A DNA stretch of 64,000 nucleotides from an uncultured Lachnospiraceae bacterium (GTDB taxonomy: Bacteria > Bacillota > Clostridia > Lachnospirales > Lachnospiraceae). The notes beneath the pieces are model-generated. The model saw nothing but the letters and a program-made list of their open reading frames with translations. It made no database searches and was not told where the DNA came from. A program made the translations under genes and the position numbers. The stretch spans positions 299,108 through 363,107 of the forward strand of contig CAJUDS010000001.1 in assembly GCA_910585345.1 (NCBI GenBank), written 5' to 3'. This document shows positions 57,526-64,000 of this stretch, piece after piece (position 1 is the first letter of the stretch; each line of letters starts with the position of its first letter).

Positions 57526-58806
57526 ATGAAACTTCATAAAGCTGCAAAATTACAGGGAATCATCACCGTGCCGGGCGATAAGTCCATCTCGCACCGTAGC
57601 GTTATGTTCGCCTCACTGGCAAAAGGGACCTCCGAAATCACGGGATTTCTCGAAGGCGCAGATTGTCTGTCTACCATAGAATGCTTTCATAAGATGGGAA
57701 TCTCCATAGAAATGAAAAAAGGCAGCGGCCGCGTACTTGTGCATGGCAAAGGCCTGCACGGCCTGTCCGCCCCGTCCGCTACGCTGGATGCCGGAAACAG
57801 CGGCACCACTACCCGGCTGATCTCCGGTATTCTGGCAGCACAAAATTTTACATCCAGACTGACCGGTGATGCTTCCATCCAAAAACGCCCTATGAAACGC
57901 ATTATAGATCCGCTCAGCCAGATGGGGGCGGATATATCCAGTGAATCCGCAAACGGCTGCGCGCCTCTTGTAATCAGGGGAATGCCCCTGCACGGTATCG
58001 ATTATACGACAAAAACAGCCTCTGCACAGGTCAAGTCCGCCATCCTGCTTGCAGGTCTGTATGCAGACGGCGTTACGAAAGTAACAGAACCCTATGTGAG
58101 CAGAAACCACTCGGAAATCATGCTGCATCTTTTCGGTGCGGATCTGTCCACAGATGGAACTACCGCCATCATCAGGCCGGGGAATCCTCTCTATGCCCGT
58201 CATATCCATGTACCGGGCGATATCTCTTCCGCCGCATATTTTATCGCCGCCGCCGCCATTGTGCCAAACTCTGAAATTCTCATTCGCAACGTAGGCATTA
58301 ATCCGACCAGAGACGGGGTTCTCAAAGCCGCAAAGGCCATGGGCGCCGATATCACACTGGAAAATATCCGTACGGATTGTGGAGAGCCCGCCGCGGATCT
58401 GCTCGTACGCTCTTCCTCTCTTTGCGGCACGCAAATTGGCGGCAGTATCATTCCCTCTCTGATCGACGAGCTGCCTGTCATCGCCGTGATGGCGGCTTTT
58501 GCCAACGGCTGCACCGTCATTCGGGACGCTGCGGAGTTGAAAGTAAAGGAGTCAGACCGGATTGCTGTTATGGTGGAAAACCTGCAGGCGATGGGCTGCG
58601 ATATCGAAGCCACGGACGACGGCATGATCATCCGCGGCGGAAACCCCCTCCATGGCGCCGTTATCCATTCCTATGGCGACCACCGCATCGCCATGAGCTT
58701 TGCCGTCGCCGCCCTGATGGCTGAAGGGGAAACGCAAATCCTGGAAAGCGAATGTGTGGATATCTCCTATCCGGGATTTTATGGGGATTTGCAAAGTCTT
58801 AGATAG
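57526..58806 (+). CDS. aroA: 3-phosphoshikimate 1-carboxyvinyltransferase (EPSP synthase)
   Basis: The 426-residue enzyme joins shikimate 3-phosphate and phosphoenolpyruvate. Motifs are GDKSISHRSVMFASLAKG at the N-terminus, LDAGNSGTTTRLISG, ASIQKRPMKRIIDPLSQMGA, the catalytic-loop region SLIDELPVIAVMAAFANG and KVKESDRIAVMVENL, with SYGDHRIAMSFAVAAL near the end. Those residues cover both halves of the active site. LDAGNSGTTTR rather than the plant or E. coli loop suggests class II, often glyphosate tolerant, though a class call by eye is weak. It ends at a strong terminator. Confidence 0.95.
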   Translation: MKLHKAAKLQGIITVPGDKSISHRSVMFASLAKGTSEITGFLEGADCLSTIECFHKMGISIEMKKGSGRVLVHGKGLHGLSAPSATLDAGNSGTTTRLISGILAAQNFTSRLTGDASIQKRPMKRIIDPLSQMGADISSESANGCAPLVIRGMPLHGIDYTTKTASAQVKSAILLAGLYADGVTKVTEPYVSRNHSEIMLHLFGADLSTDGTTAIIRPGNPLYARHIHVPGDISSAAYFIAAAAIVPNSEILIRNVGINPTRDGVLKAAKAMGADITLENIRTDCGEPAADLLVRSSSLCGTQIGGSIIPSLIDELPVIAVMAAFANGCTVIRDAAELKVKESDRIAVMVENLQAMGCDIEATDDGMIIRGGNPLHGAVIHSYGDHRIAMSFAVAALMAEGETQILESECVDISYPGFYGDLQSLR

Positions 58807-58819
58807 CGTTTTCTTATCG

Positions 58820-58866
58820 AAAAGAGTGTAAAGCCTGCAGGAGTTATAGACTTTACACTCTTTTTA
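58820..58866 (+). terminator. Terminator of tyrA-aroA
   Basis: AAAGAGTGTAAAG and CTTTACACTCTTT form a perfect 13-bp stem with a T run on the plus strand. The A-rich left side may also serve the minus strand. Confidence 0.9.
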
Positions 58867-58891
58867 TCCAATAGGTAGGATGCTAATGTAC

Positions 58892-58935
58892 TGACCTGTT
58901 CATTTTCAGTGGAATGAAACAGAATGAACAGGTCA
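58892..58935. repeat. 13-bp inverted repeat between terminator and coiled-coil gene
   Basis: TGACCTGTTCATT (58892-58904) and AATGAACAGGTCA (58923-58935) are perfect arms with an 18-nt loop and no T tract. It directly follows the stop of the minus-strand coiled-coil gene and could stabilise that mRNA or weakly terminate. Confidence 0.6.
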
Positions 58936-58940
58936 ATACA

Positions 58941-59366
58941 CTATACCGTTACACTATTTCTATTTTTCAGCTCTGAAATCTCTTTTTTAAGTTTATCTAC
59001 TTCACAGATCAGATAGTTAACTTTTACCTCATAAGCAAGATTTTTGTCGGCAACCGGTATCGCCTGATTGAGCTTCTTCGTCAGTTCAATAAAATTTTCA
59101 GCTATTAACTGGGTATTTTTATCAGTTACATTTTCTATATGCAGCTCAATGTTGGCAGTACGTTGTTTTATCTCATGCACCTCGGATTTCATATCCTGCA
59201 TCTCGGACCTTATATCCTGTATTTCCGATTTCATATCTTGCATCCCGGACCTTATATCCTGTATTTCCGATTTCATATCCTGCATCCCGGACCTTATATC
59301 CTGTATTTCCGATTTCATATCCAGTATCTGTGAAAGAATCAGGTCAAGTTTTTCACTGTCTGCCAT
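58941..59366 (-). CDS. Small repetitive coiled-coil protein
   Basis: The 141-residue protein starts at ATG 59366 (GGGAGGAG upstream) and is almost entirely coiled coil. Residues about 8-60 are repeated 14-residue units (DIRSGMQDMKSEIQ and variants), followed by HEIKQRTANIELHIENVTDK and a leucine-rich C-terminal helix (YLICEVDKLKKEISELKN). Repeats of this type occur in short clostridial proteins and tails of nucleases, but I cannot assign a function. It has no signal or membrane part. Confidence 0.68.
   Translation of the reverse strand: MADSEKLDLILSQILDMKSEIQDIRSGMQDMKSEIQDIRSGMQDMKSEIQDIRSEMQDMKSEVHEIKQRTANIELHIENVTDKNTQLIAENFIELTKKLNQAIPVADKNLAYEVKVNYLICEVDKLKKEISELKNRNSVTV
59189..59314. 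repeat. 42-bp tandem repeat inside the coiled-coil gene
   Basis: About three units, each reading GACCTTATATCCTGTATTTC, then CGATTTCATATCC and TGCATCCCG on the plus strand, code for the 14-residue heptad-pair repeat. The second and third copies are nearly identical. Confidence 0.8.
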
Positions 59367-59475
59367 AATATCGCTCCTCCCTCTCATCGTTGATTCCTGT
59401 GGTGAAAACAGTATACCACAATCAAAGTGCAAAAGTCTATTCTGCGCTTAGACATTTGACAAAATAAACACAGCA

Positions 59476-59647
59476 GTCAAAGCTCCAAAACTGCGTTTTC
59501 TCGCTTTGCGGGCTTCGTTTCCCCTCTCACTTCCCGCCGTGTCAAAGCTCTAAAACTACGTTTTCTCGCTTTGCGGGCTTCGTTTCCCCTCTCACTTCCC
59601 GCCGTGTCAAAGCTCTAAAACTACGTTTTCTCGCTTTGCGGGCTTCG
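59476..59647. repeat. 65-bp intergenic tandem repeat (2.6 copies)
   Basis: Units at 59476-59540, 59541-59605 and 59606-59647 begin GTCAAAGCTC. Copies two and three are identical over their shared 42 bp, and copy one differs at two sites. There is no ORF and no spacer diversity. It lies between the coiled-coil gene and the spoIVA terminator. Confidence 0.92.
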
Positions 59648-59653
59648 CCCTAT

Positions 59654-59714
59654 AAAAATGAAAAACAGACGCTTCCTGGCTGTAAACAGCCGGTCCGGTC
59701 TGTTTTTCATTTTT
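59654..59714 (-). terminator. Terminator of spoIVA
   Basis: AAAAATGAAAAACAGAC and GTCTGTTTTTCATTTTT form a perfect 17-bp stem containing an inner CTGGCTG/CAGCCGG-like hairpin, on the 3' side of spoIVA. Confidence 0.85.
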
Positions 59715-59727
59715 GCACGGCTCATGT

Positions 59728-61215
59728 CTAGATAATAATGCAGACCATGCCGCCGTTGGAATCGTTGACAATTTTCTGCATTGTTTCCTGCAGTTTGACC
59801 TGGCTCTCATCTCCAATCATGGCAATTTTACTCGAAATTCCATCGTTCACAAGCTGTTCAACTGTCTTGCCGAAAATGTTGGTTTCCCAAATACCATTTT
59901 CCGTATTTTCGGCATCGGAAATATACCGGATCAGATCCTCCGCCTGCTGCTGGCTCCCTACGATCGGCGCTATTTCCGTCTGTATATTAGCCCGTATCAT
60001 ATGGATAGACGGGCTTTCCGCCTTAATCTTCACGCCGTATTTATTGCCATGACGAATCACTTCCGGCGTGGCAAGGCTGATTTCATCCCGTTCCGGCGTC
60101 ACAACGCCATATCCTTTGGCACGTACCGATTCTATGGCATGCAGCACTTTCACATATTCCTGTTTCATCTGCGCCAGCTCACGCATGACGGAAATCAAAT
60201 GATATTCTCCTGTAATCTCCTCTCCGATCAGCTCGCTCAACATCTGATAGTAATAAGCGTCCTCCACCTCAAGCAGCACCTTCACCGTACCATCCGCCAT
60301 GCAGATGCCGTCCGTCTTACACCGTTTGATATATTCACTGCTCAAAGTCACAGGATTCTCAATTACATCCCGTATCGTATTCATTTCCTTCACCAGACTG
60401 CTTACCTGCTCCACGATATCCGCTTTCAGCGGATGGGTCACCGGCAGCATTTCCACCCATTTGGGCAGGTAAAATTCAATCATGGACAGTGGAAATTCAT
60501 ACAATACATTCTCCAAAATGTGGTAAATATCATTTTCCTTCAGCTGCTCACAGTTTACCGGCATGACCATTACATTGTATTTTTCCGTCAATTCTCCGGC
60601 CAGTCTCTTGATTTCATCCGAATACGGTTTTTCCGTATTCAGCAAAACGATAAAAGGCTTTTTCAGACGCTTCAATTCCGCAACCGTCCTCTCTTCCGCC
60701 CCTATGTAATTTTCCCTTGGGATTTCTCCGAAGCTTCCGTCGGTTGTCACAACAATGCCAATGGTGGAATGATCGCTGATTACCTTTCTCGTTCCTGTCT
60801 CCGCCGCCTGGGTAAACGGTATCTCTTCATCGGACCAGGGCGTTTTCACCATCCGCTCGGCATCCTCTTCCATATGTCCGGCCACCCCGTCCACCATATA
60901 GCCCACACAGTCTATGAGACGCACTTTGACGTCAACGCTGCCGCCAAGCGTCACCCCCGCCGCCTCCTTGGGAATAAACTTCGGTTCCGTAGTGGTAATC
61001 GTCTTTCCTCCGGCGCTCTGCGGCAGTTCATCCTGCGCCCTTGTTCTGGCATGTTCATCCGTCATATAGGGCAGTACCATCAGATCCATGAACCGTTTGA
61101 TAAATGTGGATTTTCCCGTCCGTACCGGCCCCACTACACCCAGATAGATTTCTCCCCCGCACCGGTATTTGATATCTTTGTATAAATCATATTCCTGCTT
61201 TGTACTAGCGTCCAT
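59728..61215 (-). CDS. spoIVA: Stage IV sporulation protein A (spore coat basement-layer ATPase)
   Basis: The 495-residue protein has a TRAFAC-like ATPase at the N-terminus with Walker A LGVVGPVRTGKSTFIKRF near residues 27-44, VRLIDCVGYMVDGVAGHMEE as the Walker B/sensor region and IGIVVTTDGSFGEIPRENYI. The C-terminal polymerisation domain ends in the family-typical glycine-rich tail (SNGGMVCIII). SpoIVA polymerises on the forespore surface using ATP and recruits coat proteins. The length and start match the family. Upstream elements fit a sigma-E promoter. gpsA lies close by, as in Bacillus. It is strong evidence that the organism forms endospores. Confidence 0.97.
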   Translation of the reverse strand: MDASTKQEYDLYKDIKYRCGGEIYLGVVGPVRTGKSTFIKRFMDLMVLPYMTDEHARTRAQDELPQSAGGKTITTTEPKFIPKEAAGVTLGGSVDVKVRLIDCVGYMVDGVAGHMEEDAERMVKTPWSDEEIPFTQAAETGTRKVISDHSTIGIVVTTDGSFGEIPRENYIGAEERTVAELKRLKKPFIVLLNTEKPYSDEIKRLAGELTEKYNVMVMPVNCEQLKENDIYHILENVLYEFPLSMIEFYLPKWVEMLPVTHPLKADIVEQVSSLVKEMNTIRDVIENPVTLSSEYIKRCKTDGICMADGTVKVLLEVEDAYYYQMLSELIGEEITGEYHLISVMRELAQMKQEYVKVLHAIESVRAKGYGVVTPERDEISLATPEVIRHGNKYGVKIKAESPSIHMIRANIQTEIAPIVGSQQQAEDLIRYISDAENTENGIWETNIFGKTVEQLVNDGISSKIAMIGDESQVKLQETMQKIVNDSNGGMVCIII

Positions 61216-61222
61216 AAAATTA

Positions 61223-61256
61223 CCCCTTCCATACTTACTGTAATGTATGAAAGGGG
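61223..61256. repeat. Inverted repeat in the spoIVA leader/-10 region
   Basis: CCCCTT...CATAC and GTATG...AAGGGG are mirror arms around TTACTGTAAT, overlapping the sigma-E -10 box. It may be a regulatory site or coincidental. Confidence 0.4.
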
Positions 61257-61271
61257 TCGTTTATTTATGAC
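61242..61271 (-). promoter_or_regulatory. Sigma-E-like promoter of spoIVA
   Basis: GTCATAAA (61264-61271), 14-bp spacer and CATACATT (61242-61249) on the minus strand agree with the mother-cell sigma-E consensus. The -10 box is about 27 bp from the ATG. Confidence 0.65.
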
Positions 61272-61369
61272 AAAGTATTCCCGGACCGTTGTATTTCTTT
61301 CGGCCTCCTCAGTCTGCATAGGTTGACGCCCATGCGAACGGTATACAGGCTTCGCAAAGCGGCACCCGC

Positions 61370-62578
61370 TCAACGTCTGGCCTGTGTCATCAGTGTCGTC
61401 ATCGCCCGGTTCAGTCCGTCCACAGTCAGTTTATACATCGGGAATACCTCTTTGACTGCCGTCTCCGCTTCCCGCCAGGGCGCTCTTCCCGGCGCCATCT
61501 TGGGATTCATCCAGACAATTTTTTTATAATGCTTTTTTAACAGCAGCAGCCAGTCCATACCGGCCAGACCGCCGTTTGGGCCTCTGTAATTTCCCGACGT
61601 GGAATATAACTCTTCCGGCGCCATAGCCGCATCACCCACTATGATCACTTTATAATCACTGTCCAGATTACGGAAAAGCCATTCTGTCTCAATCCAGTCT
61701 CCGTTCTCACACTCTGGCGTTTTATATACATGACTGTAAATGCAGTTATGAAAATAATAAACTTTTACGTCTTTATAATGGTTGGATTTGTTCACCGACT
61801 GGAACAGATCATTGAGCAGCTTTGTGTAAGGAATCATTGTTCCGCCGGAATCCATCAACAGCAGCAGCTTCACCGCGTTTTTCCTCGGCTTTTCCATTAC
61901 GATCTGCAGACAGCCGCCGTTATTGCACGTCTTGTCAATCGTCCCGTTGATATCCAATTCGGTCTTGGGAATATCCAGTCTCGTGGAAAACTGCCGCAGC
62001 CGGCGCAGCGCCTGCTGAAACTGCCGGTTATCCAGCACACGGTCGTCCCTGAAATCACGGAATTTACGGTCGCCGACCACTGCAAACGCGGACTGGTAGC
62101 CGGTCCTTCCGCCTACGCGCACACCACCGATATTGCCTCCGGTGTTGCCGAATGAAGTCTTCCCCATCGTCCCAATCCAGAAACTTCCTCCATTGTGTTC
62201 ACTGTCCTGGTCTTTCAGCCGGTCTTTGAACTTCTGCTCCACATCGTCCTTGTCTACCCGGATCTCTTCGATCTGGTTCAGCCACTGCTTCTCTTCCATC
62301 TGCAGCATTTCATTTATTTCTTCTTTGTTTAACCAGCGCAGCATCTGCTCCGTCAGCGCATTTTCGGACTGTACGCCTTTAAAACACTCCTCAAACGCCA
62401 TGTCAAATTTGTCGTATTCTACCTCGCTTTTCACAAGTATCATACGGGCAAGGTAATAAAATCCTGTTAGACTGCTTCCTGCCAGTCCTTTATCCAGCGC
62501 TTCCTGCAGTGTCAGCCACTCGCTGAGCGTGATCTTCATCCCTTTCGCTTTACATACATGGAAAAATTTCTGAAACAT
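61370..62578 (-). CDS. VWA-domain protein paired with a MoxR ATPase (CoxE-like)
   Basis: The 402-residue protein has an N-terminal helical part (FQKFFHVCKAKGMKITLSEW) and a C-terminal VWA fold (about 235-395), with LLLLMDSGGTMIPYTKLLND as the metal-site motif (DSGGT in place of DxSxS) and VIIVGDAAMAPEEL. The sequence SGNYRGPNGGLAGMDWLLLL follows. Its partner is the MoxR ATPase upstream. Such pairs are thought to remodel or insert cofactors in target proteins. The target is unknown here. ATG 62578 has GGAGATAGG upstream. It lies 32 bp after the MoxR gene. Confidence 0.87.
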   Translation of the reverse strand: MFQKFFHVCKAKGMKITLSEWLTLQEALDKGLAGSSLTGFYYLARMILVKSEVEYDKFDMAFEECFKGVQSENALTEQMLRWLNKEEINEMLQMEEKQWLNQIEEIRVDKDDVEQKFKDRLKDQDSEHNGGSFWIGTMGKTSFGNTGGNIGGVRVGGRTGYQSAFAVVGDRKFRDFRDDRVLDNRQFQQALRRLRQFSTRLDIPKTELDINGTIDKTCNNGGCLQIVMEKPRKNAVKLLLLMDSGGTMIPYTKLLNDLFQSVNKSNHYKDVKVYYFHNCIYSHVYKTPECENGDWIETEWLFRNLDSDYKVIIVGDAAMAPEELYSTSGNYRGPNGGLAGMDWLLLLKKHYKKIVWMNPKMAPGRAPWREAETAVKEVFPMYKLTVDGLNRAMTTLMTQARR

Positions 62579-62609
62579 CGCAATTCCTATCTCCCGCCCG
62601 GCGGCGTGG

Positions 62610-63425
62610 TTAATCTGCTTTATGAAGCACTGCCTGTAAATCCTCATCCTTTTTCACAACAACGCCGATGAACGGCAGCGCCGTTTTAATCTGCTGCGCG
62701 GGAATACCGCCGATCTGCAGTGCGTTTACCCAGTCGATCAGCTCGGAAGTACTCGGTTTTTTACGGATATCCCGCATGGAACGGATCTCATAAAAAGCTT
62801 CCATTGCATTTTTTAAGATATGTTCTTCGATATCCGGATAATGCACTTTCACAATTTCCTCCATCAGCGCCGCATCCGGGAAAGCGATGTAATGAAAAAT
62901 ACATCTGCGCAGAAACGCATCCGGCAGCTCCTTTTCCGCGTTCGAGGTAATAATCACAATCGGACGCTGCTTTGCTTTTACCGTACGTTTTGTCTCATGG
63001 ATATAGAATTCCATCTGATCAAGCTCCCATAGCAGATCGTTGGGAAATTCCAGATCAGCCTTATCGATCTCATCGATCAGCAGCACCACCTGCTCCTCAC
63101 TGTCGAAAGCTTCTCCCAGCTTCCCCAGCTTGATATAGCGGGAAATATCATCCACACCCTCTTCTCCGAACTGCCCGTCATACAATCGCTGAATCGTATC
63201 GTACACATACAGGCCGTCCTGGGCTTTGGTCGTGGATTTAATGTTCCAGACGATCAGTTTTTTGCCAAGAGATCTGGCTACCGCCTCCGCCAGCATTGTC
63301 TTGCCGGTCCCCGGCTCCCCTTTGATCAGCAAAGGTTTTTGCAGAGCGATCGCCACATTCACACTCGCCATTAGTTCCTCGGAAGCCACATAATCCTTTG
63401 TACTCGTAAAATTGTGTTCTGCCAT
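62610..63425 (-). CDS. MoxR-type AAA ATPase
   Basis: The 271-residue protein has Walker A LLIKGEPGTGKTMLAEAVA (about 35-50), Walker B VVLLIDEIDKADLEF, sensor 1 PIVIITSNAEKELPDAFLRR and the arginine-finger region DAFLRRCIFHYIAFPD. It is the AAA partner of the VWA protein downstream, probably acting as a chaperone-like motor. ATG 63425 has an AGGAG site. The gene follows gpsA by 12 nt and may be co-transcribed with it. Confidence 0.92.
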   Translation of the reverse strand: MAEHNFTSTKDYVASEELMASVNVAIALQKPLLIKGEPGTGKTMLAEAVARSLGKKLIVWNIKSTTKAQDGLYVYDTIQRLYDGQFGEEGVDDISRYIKLGKLGEAFDSEEQVVLLIDEIDKADLEFPNDLLWELDQMEFYIHETKRTVKAKQRPIVIITSNAEKELPDAFLRRCIFHYIAFPDAALMEEIVKVHYPDIEEHILKNAMEAFYEIRSMRDIRKKPSTSELIDWVNALQIGGIPAQQIKTALPFIGVVVKKDEDLQAVLHKAD

Positions 63426-63437
63426 ACTTTTCTCCTC

Positions 63438-64000
63438 TTAGTCCCACGGAATATCCGAGTTTTCGATTTTCTTATCGCGCAGCATCAGATCTTTTACCGC
63501 CTCATCCGCCCGTTTGCCATGAAACAGCACTTCATTTACCTGCTCAATAATCGGAAGCTGCACACCATATTTCTCAGACAGCCCCATGGCCGCTTTCGCG
63601 GAATAAACGCCCTCCACGACCATCTTCACTTCTTTCATGGCGTCTTCGTAAGAATAACCCTTTCCAATCAAAATGCCTGCGCGCCTGTTTCTCGAATGCA
63701 TGCTGGCACAGGTCACAATCAGATCGCCGATACCGGAAAGACCGCCAAACGTCTCCATCTTACCTCCCATAGCCGTCCCCAGTCTGGCAATCTCCGCAAT
63801 CCCTCTCGTAATCAGCGCCGCTTTCGTATTATCTCCATATCCTAAACCATCTGCAATACCCGCTGCCAGCGCAACCACGTTTTTCAAGGCGGCGCCCAGC
63901 TCAATGCCCAGTACGTCAGGACTTGTATACACGCGGAACACTTCATTCATAAAAATGCTCTGTACATATTCGGCCGTCTTTCTTTTCCCCGCCCCTACCA
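63438..64000 (-). CDS. gpsA: Glycerol-3-phosphate dehydrogenase (NAD(P)+), partial
   Basis: The frame is open to the right edge, so the N-terminal NAD-binding half is outside the window. The 187 visible codons show the catalytic segment VLGIELGAALKNVVALAAG (Lys of the active site), GIADGLGYGDNTKAALITRG, TFGGLSGIGDLIVTCASMHS and the C-terminal GVQLPIIEQVNEVLF. GpsA makes glycerol 3-phosphate for phospholipids. The short run KTAEYVQSIF upstream of the internal Met shows that this Met is not the start. Confidence 0.95.
   Translation of the reverse strand, partial: VGAGKRKTAEYVQSIFMNEVFRVYTSPDVLGIELGAALKNVVALAAGIADGLGYGDNTKAALITRGIAEIARLGTAMGGKMETFGGLSGIGDLIVTCASMHSRNRRAGILIGKGYSYEDAMKEVKMVVEGVYSAKAAMGLSEKYGVQLPIIEQVNEVLFHGKRADEAVKDLMLRDKKIENSDIPWD

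Noticed and set aside
59476..59647. Possible CRISPR array
   Set aside because: The units are contiguous 65-bp tandem repeats without unique spacers, and no cas genes are present in the window.
59713..61185. A 490-codon frame on the plus strand
   Set aside because: Antisense shadow of spoIVA with His/Phe/Arg-rich composition.

Overview
The window looks like a chromosomal segment of an endospore-forming member of the Clostridia, most likely Lachnospiraceae. The grounds are spoIVA next to gpsA, a Rex regulator, a class B sortase with an SPxTG substrate, a Re-citrate-synthase-like enzyme, BspA-type leucine-rich surface proteins and strong AGGAGG ribosome binding sites. I name no species.

Left host part (1-12562). 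A minus-strand series carries rex, a coiled-coil gene, nnr, alr, a MazF-type toxin gene, a secreted metallo-beta-lactamase-fold lipoprotein and a CBS-domain protein cut by the window edge. A divergent ABC-F gene follows, then a cluster of NADP-isocitrate dehydrogenase, a GntR regulator and a Re-citrate-synthase/isopropylmalate-synthase-family enzyme for 2-oxoglutarate and glutamate supply, with a GntR-type palindrome in its promoter region. Next comes the 3' half of a subtilisin-like protease gene.

Mobile element (12555-39677, about 27.1 kb). The subtilase gene is split by an integrative conjugative element. Its two halves lie at 11837-12562 and 39670-39851. Both junctions carry the 8-bp core ACCCATGT, and joining the outer sides restores an uninterrupted subtilase frame of about 299 codons. 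The inner sides joined give an attP with 10-bp inverted arms placed symmetrically around the core. The element encodes a large serine recombinase beside attL, HicAB, ParAB, a lysogeny-type switch, an Rpn nuclease, a second HicB with a broken hicA, and a Tcp-like conjugation operon: VirB6-like, NlpC/P60 hydrolase, VirB4 ATPase, TcpE, TcpD, TcpC, the FtsK-like coupling protein TcpA and a large surface protein. No classical relaxase is visible. Instead a tyrosine-recombinase-fold protein (TcpM-like) follows an inverted-repeat-rich intergenic region (candidate oriT) and a 100-residue protein in the position of TcpK, as in clostridial tcp plasmids. A tandem winged-helix protein beside an iteron-like array suggests a plasmid-like replication module, which fits the ParAB genes.

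Right host part (39670-64000). This holds the 5' half of the subtilase, an 1800-residue sortase-anchored repeat protein and its probable class B sortase, a cysteine-rich small protein behind a sigma-K-like promoter, two small conserved genes, a pseudo-receiver/ComFB fusion, leuS, two secreted or membrane proteins, an EF-G paralogue, tyrA-aroA, a coiled-coil repeat protein, a 65-bp tandem repeat, spoIVA behind a sigma-E-like promoter, a VWA/MoxR pair and the partial gpsA.
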